Part shown: in pieces, positions 33,125 through 42,129 of the stretch
Layout of the letters: each line of letters opens with the position of its first letter
How positions within the stretch are numbered: position 1 is the first letter of the stretch
Assembly: GCA_039822045.1 (NCBI GenBank)
Contig: JBCBMY010000006.1
Location: 247,707-311,706, forward strand
Source of the DNA: HLUCCA09 sp039822045
GTDB taxonomy: Bacteria; Pseudomonadota; Alphaproteobacteria; Rhodobacterales; Rhodobacteraceae
Length of the DNA stretch: 64,000 bases
Reading direction: 5' to 3'
The notes under the pieces: model-generated
What the model saw: the letters and a program-made list of their open reading frames with translations, nothing else
Told to the model about the DNA's origin: nothing
The model's database searches: none
Made by a program: the position numbers and the translations under genes

Positions 33125-34789
33125 TCAAAAGACGAATTGGTCCATGTCCACAAAATCTGTGTTGGTCAGAACCAGTGCCGCATCTTCAAACACAACAGCG
33201 CCCTGCCAGGCTTCGATGGGGCCGTACTCGGTGTTCGCGGCCGGAGCCTGAACGGAAAAGATCCCATGCACCAATTCGATATGCAGATCACCGTCGATGA
33301 GTCGAACGTCCTCATCATAGCGATCCACACCGCCATCTCCGTTGCTGTCCGGATTGAAGATGGCGCCATCACTGAAACCAAAATGGTTCAAATCGACCAA
33401 GTGACTGATGGAGAGCGTGTCGTCGGCATCAAAGTCGTGAATTGTTAGGAACCCGCCGCCGGTATTGATGTCCTCAGCATTTGCTTTTGAGACAGGACCG
33501 CCATCGATATCCACCCAACGCTCGATCGTGTAGTGATTGGCACCGCTGCCGCCATGGACCTCATCGGTTCCGCCGTTCCAGATGAACTCGTCATCACCGC
33601 TGCCAAGATATACGACATCCTGTCCAGTGCCATCGCGCACCACATCGTTGCCGGTGCCTGCATCAATCAGGTCATCGCCGCCCATACCTCTCACATCGTC
33701 GCGGCCGTGACCGCCTTCGAGCCAGTCGTTGAAGCCGCCGCCCGTGAGGTGATCATTGCCATTCTCGCCGAAGAGCCAGCTGCCGGCTTCATCGGCGATC
33801 AAGACGTCATCGCCAGACCCGCCTTTGGCGTTCTCGATGGAGTGCAGGCCCTCCAAGACAGTGCCCTGCAGAGACGTCGCCAATCCGCCGCTCAGGTCGA
33901 TCTTCCAATCCCCTGAAGAATAGGAATAGTCCACCATATCGCGGCCGTTGCCGCCGAAGAACCCATCGGTACCGGCGCCGCCGGCCAACACATCGTCGCC
34001 GTCGCCGCCTTCCAACCGGTCACTCCCATTGCCGCCATTGAGGACATCGTGGCCGCCGCCGCCGTAAAGGGAATCGTTGCCGGTGTTGCCGTTCAGAACG
34101 TCATCGCCAATGTCGCCCGAGAGCGCATCGTCACCGCCAAGACCCGAAATGACATCGTCCCCACCGAAACCGGAGATTACGTCATTGGAGGACGACCCAT
34201 CGATCGTATTGTCAGTGTTATCGCCATTTGCGCCACTGACCGATGACCAGACCGCGCCGCCGTCGATCTTATGCGGCGGTGCGCGATAGACATCTGAATA
34301 ACCCGTATCGCGGTCCGCTGAGAGATCAAGCGGCGTGTTCGGAACCAATGGCTCCACGGACTGACCAAACGCGCCCACACCGTTTGCTGGGTCGGCACTT
34401 GGGTCAACCGAAGACCGCATGTTGGCGGTCAGGATGGTCAGGTTCTCTTCTGTCCCCTGCAGGGTGAGCGGGGCAGCCGTAAGGGAAGAGTGCGTGGTTG
34501 CGAGCTGCGCGTCCCGCGTTTGCGCCGCAAGCCCAACCACGCCGACTTGGCGGCCGAGCAGGATATGTTCGGCTGTCTCTTCGTCGGAATCGTCTCTGTC
34601 TTCATCCTGATAGTAAAACTGACCGCTCGCCGAACGAATAGGGACCAGTTCTGCCTGACCGCCGTGAGGGAGCGGCAAATGGTGACCCATCGCCAGTGCG
34701 CCCTCAGCCGTCTCGATCGATCCGGTCGAGCCGTCGGCCCGTTTAGAGCTTGGCTTCGCGTCTTTGGTGTCGACCTGAGTCTTTGCCAT
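33125..34789 (-). CDS. RTX calcium-binding repeat protein
   Basis: A 554-residue acidic protein. Residues ~200-285 and ~323-400 hold RTX nonapeptides (GGDDVISGLGGDDALSGD, GNTGNDSLYGGGGHDVLNGG, GENGNDHLTGGG), which bind Ca2+ and fold outside the cell. There is no Sec signal; the C-terminus is hydrophobic and acidic (ALVLTNTDFVDMDQFVF), as in type I secretion substrates. The N-terminal 190 residues are not recognised. No enzyme domain was seen, so a surface or matrix role is possible. ATG 34789 has GGAG about 8 nt upstream. No type I exporter is in the window. Confidence 0.82.
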   Translation of the reverse strand: MAKTQVDTKDAKPSSKRADGSTGSIETAEGALAMGHHLPLPHGGQAELVPIRSASGQFYYQDEDRDDSDEETAEHILLGRQVGVVGLAAQTRDAQLATTHSSLTAAPLTLQGTEENLTILTANMRSSVDPSADPANGVGAFGQSVEPLVPNTPLDLSADRDTGYSDVYRAPPHKIDGGAVWSSVSGANGDNTDNTIDGSSSNDVISGFGGDDVISGLGGDDALSGDIGDDVLNGNTGNDSLYGGGGHDVLNGGNGSDRLEGGDGDDVLAGGAGTDGFFGGNGRDMVDYSYSSGDWKIDLSGGLATSLQGTVLEGLHSIENAKGGSGDDVLIADEAGSWLFGENGNDHLTGGGFNDWLEGGHGRDDVRGMGGDDLIDAGTGNDVVRDGTGQDVVYLGSGDDEFIWNGGTDEVHGGSGANHYTIERWVDIDGGPVSKANAEDINTGGGFLTIHDFDADDTLSISHLVDLNHFGFSDGAIFNPDSNGDGGVDRYDEDVRLIDGDLHIELVHGIFSVQAPAANTEYGPIEAWQGAVVFEDAALVLTNTDFVDMDQFVF

Positions 34790-35543
34790 TTTCGTCTCCA
34801 TGGTTGGCTTGAACGGGCCAGACCATCTGGCCGCATGATGCCATGGAGAGTGCCGGACGCTGCGCCGGGCCAATATCGGGCAGATGCACTAAAATCTGCC
34901 TGCAGATGCACTACTAGGATGACACTGGTTTCTGGACCTAGACGTCGCCCGAGAACCGGTCGAAATCTGGCGTAGCGCCTACAAAGAAGGGAGACCTCAT
35001 GGTGCGATCGGCGGCAGACAATCGAACGCCATGCTACCGCGCTCGGGTGTGGCCCCCAGGGCTGCCCAACCGCAGGAGACTTTCACTTAGGCTGGTACAT
35101 GTCCCGGACTGGAGCCATGCGGGAAAGTCCCGTCCCATTGGGCTGTCCACTTGAGTGGGCGCTCCGATCGGCCCGGTGGATAGCATTATGCCAATTTCCG
35201 GAATGCCCGAGCTTGGTCAAATCACGTGGGCTTAGGCGGCCACCCTGACAGGTCTCACGCCGATCGCCCACGACAACGACAAATAGCATAGGACACGTGC
35301 CATCGGCGGGGGACAACGCGTGCCGCGTCACGTGATGTTCTGCGCCGCAGGTGTCTCCGCTCATCACAACCCAGTCCCAACGGACCTTGCAGATCGTCTC
35401 CCTACCGCGGGGGACCAAAAGGCGATTGTCTTGGCCGTCGCCGGCGCGCGCTCGGCGCAGGCGCAAACGCTCTGTGTCGGTCACTGCAGACATGAGCGCC
35501 TCGGACCGTCTGAATACTCAGTTGATGGACGCACTCCGCGCAG
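34790..35543. other. 754-base stretch without a convincing gene
   Basis: This stretch contains the RTX promoter side and the 3' flank of the sugar kinase. A minus-strand frame of 136 codons (35083-35493) has no recognisable domain, no ribosome site and Arg/His-rich composition, so it is not called. No hairpins or IS ends were identified. Confidence 0.4.
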
Positions 35544-36485
35544 TCAGGGGGTCTTGGGCAATATCGCACCTTTGGACCCGATGACCCGCATCGCAAATCG
35601 GTGGCCAGCCAGGGCGGCATCGGGCGGATCGATCCCCTTGAGGCGCGCGGCCAGATAGGTTGCATTGAAGCTGTCGCCGGCCGCTGTGGTGTCAATAACC
35701 CGCTCAGCCGGCGCGTAATCCCCGTCGATCACGTTGCCATCTATCCAGAGCAGCGGGCCGCGCGGGCCCCGTTTCAGCGCGATCTCCACCACGCCATGCG
35801 CGGAGATCCGGCTAAGCGCGCTTTCGGGAGTTTCGTCCGGGTAGAGGAGGGCTTCGTCATCGTGGGAGGGCAGAGCGACTGTCGTTGCCTCCCACATCTT
35901 CGCGATATCCCTGCGCGCCTCATCTTCCGATGGCCAAAGCGTTGGACGGTAGTTGCTGTCGAAGACGATCATGTGCCCCTGCGATTTCAGGCTCTTGCAC
36001 GTTTCGATCAGTGCCAGCCGCACATTCCGAGGTAGAATTGCGAGGGTGATGCCCGACAGGTAGATGATCCTGTAGGCTGCAAGGTCGTCCAACGTAGGCC
36101 GGTCCGTCTGAAACAGCAGCCGCGCTGCGGAGTGCGCGCGCCAATAGGTGAAGGTGCGCTCACCGAACTCATCGACATGGATGGCATACACCGCCGGCCC
36201 GCGATCCGTGGTCCGTCCGATTGCGTTGGTTCCTATCCCTTCGGCCGCGATAAACCGGGCAATCTCCGCGCTCAGAGGATCCTCGCCCAGCACGGTCATG
36301 TAGTCGCTGGACCACGCGCCGCCTGCCAAAGCTCGGGCCAGATAAACCGCAGTGTTCAAAGTGTCGCCGGCGCACCCGACTTTTGCTGATGACCGAGCGA
36401 AATCCACGTCCGACAGCTCGACCATGGCCTCGCCGATCAACGCAATCCTCTGAGTGCGATGCAAATCTTGATCGTTTTTGATCAT
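35544..36485 (-). CDS. kdgK: 2-keto-3-deoxygluconate kinase (PfkB family)
   Basis: A 313-residue ribokinase-fold sugar kinase. It has an N-terminal GEAMVELS, the substrate-side GCAGDTLNTAVYLAR, and the catalytic/anion-hole motif DTTAAGDSFNATYLA near residue 275, in the DTTAAGDSF form typical of KdgK rather than DTxGAGD. It would phosphorylate KDG to KDPG, the step after UxuA. The start ATG 36485 follows GAGAA. It is divergent from the DeoR-type regulator and shares GATC-containing repeats with it. KDPG aldolase is not in the window. Confidence 0.85.
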   Translation of the reverse strand: MIKNDQDLHRTQRIALIGEAMVELSDVDFARSSAKVGCAGDTLNTAVYLARALAGGAWSSDYMTVLGEDPLSAEIARFIAAEGIGTNAIGRTTDRGPAVYAIHVDEFGERTFTYWRAHSAARLLFQTDRPTLDDLAAYRIIYLSGITLAILPRNVRLALIETCKSLKSQGHMIVFDSNYRPTLWPSEDEARRDIAKMWEATTVALPSHDDEALLYPDETPESALSRISAHGVVEIALKRGPRGPLLWIDGNVIDGDYAPAERVIDTTAAGDSFNATYLAARLKGIDPPDAALAGHRFAMRVIGSKGAILPKTP

Positions 36486-36544
36486 TTCTCGATCTTTTTT
36501 GGCCGCTTTGGGTGATATGGGCTGGCCTAGCTGATCGAATGATC
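36470..36544. promoter_or_regulatory. Phased GATC repeats in the kdgK / DeoR divergent region
   Basis: GATCGTTTTT, GATCATTTCT and GATCTTTTTT start at 36470, 36480 and 36491, that is 10 and 11 bp apart. Two further GATC boxes lie at 36533 and 36541. Direct repeats at about one helical turn are the type of operator bound by some DeoR-family repressors (AgaR-like). The first repeats cover the start codon of kdgK, so binding would block it directly. Confidence 0.5.
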
Positions 36545-36567
36545 CATAACAACCAGCGGAGAGCCAA

Positions 36568-38343
36568 ATGATCAAGCAGCAGCGCCAAAAACGGATCCTG
36601 TCGATCCTCTCGTCCGAGGGCGCGGTCGAAATTGCCGAACTTGCGCGGATCATGCCGGAGGTCTCTCGGGTGACGCTGCGACGCGACATGGCCGACCTGG
36701 CCGAGCAAGGCGCTCTTCGACGCACCCATGGCGGGGCATTGCTGCCAGACGCCGTCGTCCTGAGCCATCCCGCCGTTCATGGATCGGCCGGCCACGAGAC
36801 GCAGGTGACCTTTGCTATAGAGGACCTCGATGCCGTGATCCTTCCGCCGGTGTCGGGGCGGGGGGGAGATGCGCTGCGCCGTCACATCGCACGTCGCGGT
36901 ATCCCGTTTCTGGCAGAAAGCGCGCCGCAGGCGGGCGGCCGCTACCTCGGGCCCGATAACCTGCAGGCTGGGTTGGAATTGGGCCGCCTTGCCGGGCAGG
37001 ACGCAGGGGATGCACCTGACCTAAGGGTTCTCATTGTTGGGCATCCTGACCTCGCCAACACCCGTGATCGAGCGGCCGGGTTTCAGGCGGGTCTGCGGGA
37101 AGGCTTCGACGGCGACGTGGCGGTCGTTGCGGTGAACGGACAAGGCGCGTACCGGACCGCGACCCGGGTGATTGCCGACGCGATGGCCACGTCCGAGCCC
37201 TTCGACCTAATCTTCGCCGTGAACGACCACTCAGCCATCGCGGCCGCAGAGCTGTCGGAGCGTGCAGGTCGCGCCGCCGCGATCTACGCAACGGGCGGGG
37301 AGGCCGCCGACTTTGTGGCGAGCGTTGCCGAGGACGGACCGATCCGCGCCGTGGCGGCCTTTTTCCCAGAGGTCGTCGGGGATCGCGCCATCGACATGGT
37401 CGCGCGGGCCCTGCGAGGCGAGGAGGAGACCGGTGACGAAGCGACCCCGCATGTGATCATTACCGCTGAGACCCTCGAAGAGTACTTCGAGCGGGTGGAC
37501 GGCGGCTGGCGCCTGTCCCCCACGCGGCGCGCGGAGTTGTCCGGCGTGCCCGTTTCCGCGCGGGCGCTGGGCGGTCGGGTCCGCATTGGCTTCATGCCGC
37601 ACTATCCCGCGCACGACTGGTACCGCACGATGATCCTCGCCATGCAGGCGCGCGCCCGCGAGGCCGGGTTCGACCTCGTGATTTCGCCGCCGCACCACTC
37701 CATTGCCGCGGAGATCTCCCGTCTACGGGCACAGATCGCCTGCGCGGCGTGCGAAGGATTAGAGGCGGGCGAAACCATCCTGATCGGGGACGGCGAGGCC
37801 ACGCTGTCCCTCGCTGGCGAAATCCGCCGGATCGCGTTTGACGACCCCTCGCGTGTCTCGGGACTGACCGTGATCACCAATGCGCTGGATGTGCTCTTCC
37901 GTCTCGATGGGGCGCCCGGGATCAAGACCATCCTGACCAGCGGCGAATACCAATCGACCGACCGCTGCCTCGTCGGCCCAAGTCTGGGCGCCTTGTTCGA
38001 ACGCGTACGCGCCGACCGGGCCTTTCTTTCGGTCAGCGGGGTCTCCACCCGGTTCGGGATATCGTCGATGGATGAACGGCTTGCCCTTGCGGGCTCGCGT
38101 TTTGTCGAGGCGGCGCGCCAAACGATCGTGCTTGCCGATCACACACAGATTGGAACCGACGCCAATCACAGGATCGCGCGGATCGACGATGTCCATGCGG
38201 TCATCACCGACGACGGCGCTGTGCCAGCGGATCGCCAGTCTCTGAGATCAGCCGGGGTCGACGTGCTCGTCGCCGCGGACGACGGCGACACACCGCAGTC
38301 ACAGCGTGCCGATGCCGCCACAAGGCGCGCGGGCAAACGATAA
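36568..38343 (+). CDS. DeoR-family regulator with inserted periplasmic-binding-protein-like domain
   Basis: A 591-residue protein, more than twice the usual 250 for DeoR. Residues 1-58 are the DeoR HTH (QRQKRILSILSSEGAVEIAE ... VTLRRDMADLAEQGALRRTH). Residues ~78-305 are a sugar-binding fold of the Peripla_BP_4/LacI type (EDLDAVILPPV, RYLGPDNLQAGLELGRLAGQ, LIVGHPDLANTRDRAAGFQA, FDLIFAVNDHSAIAAAEL). Residues 338-377 look like the first strand-helix-strand of such a domain (RIGFMPHYPAHDWYRTMI), placed after its end. Residues ~385-555 are the DeoRC sensor (GETILIGDGEATLSLAGEI, FLSVSGVSTRFGISSMDERL, VLADHTQIG). No signal peptide. It probably senses a sugar ligand and a phosphosugar and controls kdgK and the operon downstream. 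Confidence 0.85.
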   Translation: MIKQQRQKRILSILSSEGAVEIAELARIMPEVSRVTLRRDMADLAEQGALRRTHGGALLPDAVVLSHPAVHGSAGHETQVTFAIEDLDAVILPPVSGRGGDALRRHIARRGIPFLAESAPQAGGRYLGPDNLQAGLELGRLAGQDAGDAPDLRVLIVGHPDLANTRDRAAGFQAGLREGFDGDVAVVAVNGQGAYRTATRVIADAMATSEPFDLIFAVNDHSAIAAAELSERAGRAAAIYATGGEAADFVASVAEDGPIRAVAAFFPEVVGDRAIDMVARALRGEEETGDEATPHVIITAETLEEYFERVDGGWRLSPTRRAELSGVPVSARALGGRVRIGFMPHYPAHDWYRTMILAMQARAREAGFDLVISPPHHSIAAEISRLRAQIACAACEGLEAGETILIGDGEATLSLAGEIRRIAFDDPSRVSGLTVITNALDVLFRLDGAPGIKTILTSGEYQSTDRCLVGPSLGALFERVRADRAFLSVSGVSTRFGISSMDERLALAGSRFVEAARQTIVLADHTQIGTDANHRIARIDDVHAVITDDGAVPADRQSLRSAGVDVLVAADDGDTPQSQRADAATRRAGKR

Positions 38344-38371
38344 CGTCACTCATCCAGCCTGGGAGGAACCG

Positions 38372-39577
38372 ATGAAGACACTATTAACCACCACTGCAGC
38401 GATCTTGGCCCTCGGCACAACGGCCGACGCGCAAATCACACTGCAATTCTGGGATAACCAGCAGACCGAAAGCGGCCTGTCGCAATTTCAGCAAGAAGCC
38501 GTTGACCGTTTCATGGCCGAGAACCCCGATATCACGGTTGAGGTCACGACCATCCCTTACCCTGAATACCAGCAGCGGCTTCTCACGGCTGTGCAGGGCG
38601 GGAACGCGCCCGACATCGCGACGCTCGACCAGATCTGGGTTGCCGCTTTTGCGCAAGCTGGCGCTGTGGCCGATCTGACAGAGTTCGCCGCCGGTGCGGG
38701 CCTGACGCGCGATGGCTTTTTCGGCGGGGCGTGGGACAGCGCGGTGTTCAACGATCGCCTCTATGGCATCCCGTTTAACGTCGATGTCTGGCAGTTCAGC
38801 TTCTATAATCAGGATCTTCTCGACGCGGCGGGCGTGGAGCCGGCAGATCTGGAGACCTTTGAAGGGCTGCGCGCCGCGGCGGAAGCCATGACCGGCGACG
38901 GCCAGTTCGGAGTCGGCCTCTTTGGGCATCGCGGCGAAGACACGGTGGTGGTGGTGAACTCCTTCATTTTCTCCAATGGCGGTGAAGTGCTGAACGCGGC
39001 CGGCGAATGCGCGCTTGACGAGGCACCTGCCGTTGAAGCCATGGAGTACCTCCAGGATCTGGCGCAGTTTGCCCCCGATGGCATTTTGAACGCCAATTCC
39101 GGCACGATGCGAGAGCTCTTTCTGAATGGCTCCTTGGCCGTGGAGTTCTGGCCCGCGCTGGAACAGCCCACGCTCCAGCAATCCGACATCAACTGGGGCT
39201 TTGTGAATGGCACCTCCGGTGCGGGCGGCACGGCGATCGGCACTTTCGGCGGGTGGAACCTTGCCGTGTTCGAGAGCTCCGAGAACAAGGAGGCGGCGCA
39301 GAAATTCATCGAGTTTATGGTGCGCGAGGACGTGAACGGCGATGTGGTCGATCTGATCCCGGCCAATACCGCGGCCGCCGAAGCGTTCCTGGCCGAGAAC
39401 CGCGAAGGGCCCGAGGCGATTATGGCGCATCTTGGCAATGCCAAGCCGCGCCCGTTGTCGGCGCGCTATCTCGAAGCCGCGGAGATCCAGATGACGTTTT
39501 ATCAGGACGTGTTCTCCGGGGCCGATGTGGCGGAGGCCGCCGCAACGGCCTGTGCCGATATCGATGCCTTGAACTGA
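38372..39577 (+). CDS. Sugar ABC transporter substrate-binding protein (SBP_bac_1)
   Basis: A 401-residue periplasmic protein with a short signal (MKTLLTTTAAILALGTTADA). The mature part starts QITLQFWDNQQTESG and shows family 1 features: FMAENPDITVEVTTIPYPEY, PDIATLDQIWVAAFAQAGAV, YGIPFNVDVWQFSFYNQDLL and FGGWNLAVFESSENKEAAQK. GGGAGGA lies 8 nt before ATG 38372. It follows the DeoR-type regulator by 28 nt and precedes two permeases behind a hairpin. Ligand unknown; sugar or sugar acid from context. Confidence 0.9.
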   Translation: MKTLLTTTAAILALGTTADAQITLQFWDNQQTESGLSQFQQEAVDRFMAENPDITVEVTTIPYPEYQQRLLTAVQGGNAPDIATLDQIWVAAFAQAGAVADLTEFAAGAGLTRDGFFGGAWDSAVFNDRLYGIPFNVDVWQFSFYNQDLLDAAGVEPADLETFEGLRAAAEAMTGDGQFGVGLFGHRGEDTVVVVNSFIFSNGGEVLNAAGECALDEAPAVEAMEYLQDLAQFAPDGILNANSGTMRELFLNGSLAVEFWPALEQPTLQQSDINWGFVNGTSGAGGTAIGTFGGWNLAVFESSENKEAAQKFIEFMVREDVNGDVVDLIPANTAAAEAFLAENREGPEAIMAHLGNAKPRPLSARYLEAAEIQMTFYQDVFSGADVAEAAATACADIDALN

Positions 39578-39591
39578 TCCGATCCTCCCTG

Positions 39592-39619
39592 GGCGGCGCG
39601 GGGCTCTCCTTGCGCCGCC
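39592..39619 (+). terminator. Intercistronic hairpin after the sugar binding-protein gene
   Basis: GGCGGCGC (39592-39599) pairs with GCGCCGCC (39612-39619) around a 12-nt loop, 14 nt after the stop and touching the first ATG of the permease frame. There is no T-run. This is the second of three binding-protein genes in the window followed by such a stem. Confidence 0.65.
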
Positions 39620-39637
39620 ATGTTCGGGACGCGCAGA

Positions 39638-40525
39638 ATGACGAGCAAAGATCGCTGGCTGATCTGGGTGTTTCTGGCCCCCGCGCTCTTGCTGATGGGC
39701 GTGATGCTCTATTACCCGATGGTCGGAACGGTCATCGAGAGCTTCTACGACACGTCGTTTATCAGCCCGGACCCCGAGTTTGTCGGCTGGGCTGTCTACG
39801 AGAAAGTCTGGAACTCCAGGCAATTTCCGGAGGTCGTGTGGAACTCGATCTACTGGACGGTCGGCGTCGTCCTTCTGCAGAACATCCTGGGCTTTTTCGT
39901 TGCGGTTCTGCTCAATCAGGGCTTGCCCGCGCAGGGCCTCTTGCGGGCGCTGGTCCTCTTGCCCTTCGTCCTGCCCGGCGTTGTGACGGCGATCCTATGG
40001 CGGTTCATGTACGACCCGCAGCTTGGCCTTGTGAACTCAATCATGATCCGGCTGGGGGTGTTTGAGGACAACGCCGCCTGGCTCGCCAGTAGCGACACCG
40101 CCATGGCCGCCGTGATCTTTGTCGCGGTCTGGAAGGGCTTTCCGTTCTCGATGCTGATCTATCTGGCCGCGCTGCAGAATGTTGACAAATCGCAGCTTGA
40201 AGCCGCGACCATTGATGGGGCCGGCCCGTGGCGGCGCCTGATCGACGTTACGCTCCCGTCCATCCGGGAGGTCATACTTGTCAACATCGTCCTTACCCTG
40301 ATCCTGACTTTCAATTACTTCGACATTGTCTGGGTGATGACCCGAGGGGGGCCACAGAACGCCACCCATATCTTCCCCACGCGCATCTTCGAGACGGGCT
40401 TCGGCCAGTTTCGATTTGGCGAGGCCGCGGTCTATGGCGTCTTCTCGATCCTTATTCTCGCTGTTCTCGTGGCACTCTATGTCATCGTGCAGACGGGCGC
40501 GAACAGGCGGAGACGCACGTCATGA
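39638..40525 (+). CDS. Carbohydrate ABC transporter permease (MalF/UgpA type)
   Basis: A 295-residue permease with six hydrophobic helices, starting MTSKDRWLIWVFLAPALLLM. The coupling loop is QLEAATIDGAGPWRRLIDVT, the EAA motif of the MalF-like family, followed by NIVLTLILTFNYFDIVWVMT and GGP. ATG 39620 is in frame upstream but sits right against the hairpin arm, so 39638 is preferred. The end overlaps the next permease (ATGA). Confidence 0.88.
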   Translation: MTSKDRWLIWVFLAPALLLMGVMLYYPMVGTVIESFYDTSFISPDPEFVGWAVYEKVWNSRQFPEVVWNSIYWTVGVVLLQNILGFFVAVLLNQGLPAQGLLRALVLLPFVLPGVVTAILWRFMYDPQLGLVNSIMIRLGVFEDNAAWLASSDTAMAAVIFVAVWKGFPFSMLIYLAALQNVDKSQLEAATIDGAGPWRRLIDVTLPSIREVILVNIVLTLILTFNYFDIVWVMTRGGPQNATHIFPTRIFETGFGQFRFGEAAVYGVFSILILAVLVALYVIVQTGANRRRRTS

Positions 40526-41349
40526 GCCTGACACCTGGCAGCCGGGCCATTCTGATCCTGTGCCAGATCGTGCTGGCGGTGTTCGTGCTGCTGCCGTTCT
40601 TCTGGATGTTCTCGGTGAGCCTCAAACCGGCGACGGAGCCATTCGCCATCCCCGCCAGGCTCTGGCCCGAAAACCCAACGCTGGGAAACTACGTTACGGC
40701 GTTTCGCCCTGAGTTCCGGACCTATTTCCTGAATTCTCTGATCGTAAGCGGGGCGTCTGTGGCCGTCACCGTGACGCTGGCGATGCTGGCGGCCTATTGC
40801 TTTGCCCGCAGGACTCTTCTGATCCTGACGGCGCTGATGTCGCTGGTGGTGCTGGCGCAAATGTTTCCGCATTCGGCGATCATCATCCCGATCTACAAGA
40901 TGATGCGCACAGCGGATCTGTTGAACACCTATACCTCGCTTATCATCGCCTATGTCTCGGTCACGCTGCCGGTCGCGATCTGGATGCTGCGCGGCTTTCT
41001 ATTGAAGCTGCCCGTGTCGCTGGAGGAAGCCGCGGCGATTGACGGCGCGGGGCCGCTGCGCATTTTTTTCGAGATCGTCGTGCCCCTGGCGCGGCCGGGG
41101 ATCATCGCGACCGGGGTCTACGTGCTGATCGTGACGTGGCAGGAGTTTCTTTTTGCGCTCTCCTTCACATCGACCAACGAGATGCGAACCCTGCCGGTGG
41201 GGCTCAACGATTTCATCGGGCAATATGGCATCCGGTACGGGGAACTCATGGCGTCGTCGGTGATGGTGTCGCTGCCCGTGATCGCGGTCTTCTTTTTCCT
41301 TCAACGCTACTTCGTCAGTGGCCTGACCGCTGGCGCTGTCAAAGGGTGA
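40522..41349 (+). CDS. Carbohydrate ABC transporter permease (MalG/UgpE type)
   Basis: A 275-residue partner permease: N-terminal helix LILCQIVLAVFVLLPFFWMF, then SLKPATEPF, typical of MalG-like proteins. The EAA loop is SLEEAAAIDGAGPLRIFFEI, and YVLIVTWQEFLFALSF follows near the C-terminus. It forms the heterodimeric channel with the permease upstream and is followed after 4 nt by the enoyl-CoA hydratase gene, so all are on one transcript. Confidence 0.88.
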   Translation: MSLTPGSRAILILCQIVLAVFVLLPFFWMFSVSLKPATEPFAIPARLWPENPTLGNYVTAFRPEFRTYFLNSLIVSGASVAVTVTLAMLAAYCFARRTLLILTALMSLVVLAQMFPHSAIIIPIYKMMRTADLLNTYTSLIIAYVSVTLPVAIWMLRGFLLKLPVSLEEAAAIDGAGPLRIFFEIVVPLARPGIIATGVYVLIVTWQEFLFALSFTSTNEMRTLPVGLNDFIGQYGIRYGELMASSVMVSLPVIAVFFFLQRYFVSGLTAGAVKG

Positions 41350-41353
41350 CGTC

Positions 41354-42127
41354 ATGGCGCTTGTCGAAATCTCAGAACTTCATCCCGGCGTGCGACAGTT
41401 GTTGTTCAACCGGCCTGATAAGCTGAATGCGCTGTCCTCCCCCTTGATGGCCGGGTTCGACGCTGCGCTGGACGATGCGGCGCGTGACCCCAATGTCCGG
41501 GTTCTTGTTTTGCGCGGGGCTGGGGGGAAAGCCTTCGTGGCCGGCGCAGATATCGCCGAGTATCAAGGGGATAAGCGGGCTGAGTTTATCGCGTATCAGA
41601 TGAATTCACGCCGCGTCTTCGACAAGCTCGAGCGGTTGCCCAAGCCGGTGATCTGCGCGGTGGACGGGTTCGCCCTGGGCGGTGGCTTTGAGATTGCGCT
41701 CTGTTGCGACATCCTGATCGTCTCCCGCGCAGCACAGCTTGGTTTGCCAGAGGGCCGTCTCGGCCTGTCGCCCGGCGGTGGGGGCACGCAGCGCCTGGTA
41801 CGCGCAGTCGGCAAGTTCATGAGCGCAGACATCATGCTAGCCGGCTGGCGGCTGTCCGGGCAACGGGCCTTTGATCTTGGGCTGGCGGCGGAGGTGACGG
41901 ACGATCTGGACTCCGCGGTGCTCCAGCGCGCGCGGGCCTGTCTGAAGATCGCGCCGCTCGCGCAGGCCGAGATGAAACGGCTGATGCGCGAGGGCTTCGA
42001 CGCGCCGGTCGAAACGGCCAAGAGCTACGAGCAGGAGGTGCTGTTCCGGCTCTACTCGACGGCGGACGGCCAGGAAGGGATCGACGCCTTTCTCGAAAAA
42101 CGCGCACCCGCATTCCGGGGAGAGTGA
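41354..42127 (+). CDS. Enoyl-CoA hydratase/isomerase (crotonase) family protein
   Basis: A 257-residue crotonase-fold enzyme. The oxyanion-hole segments are AFVAGADIAEY (~residues 57-67) and DGFALGGGFEIALCCD (~100-115). A Glu in LPEGRLGLSPGGGGTQRL (~130) matches one catalytic position. It is a cytoplasmic enzyme that hydrates, dehydrates or isomerises acyl-CoA thioesters. A crotonase inside a sugar transport operon is unusual; the CoA-transferase at the operon end could supply its CoA ester. The substrate is not predictable. Confidence 0.87.
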   Translation: MALVEISELHPGVRQLLFNRPDKLNALSSPLMAGFDAALDDAARDPNVRVLVLRGAGGKAFVAGADIAEYQGDKRAEFIAYQMNSRRVFDKLERLPKPVICAVDGFALGGGFEIALCCDILIVSRAAQLGLPEGRLGLSPGGGGTQRLVRAVGKFMSADIMLAGWRLSGQRAFDLGLAAEVTDDLDSAVLQRARACLKIAPLAQAEMKRLMREGFDAPVETAKSYEQEVLFRLYSTADGQEGIDAFLEKRAPAFRGE

Positions 42128-42129
42128 AC

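Noticed and set aside
33700..34250. Tandem short repeats that could suggest a repeat array or CRISPR
   Set aside because: They are the codons of RTX nonapeptides in an open frame; unit length and sequence vary, and there are no unique spacers.
35083..35493. Minus-strand frame of 136 codons in the RTX-kdgK gap
   Set aside because: It has no ribosome site, domain or conserved-looking segment; kept only as part of an intergenic description.
38384..39823. Antisense open frame of 479 codons over the sugar binding-protein gene
   Set aside because: The plus strand encodes a clear secreted binding protein with signal peptide; the antisense product has no recognisable family.
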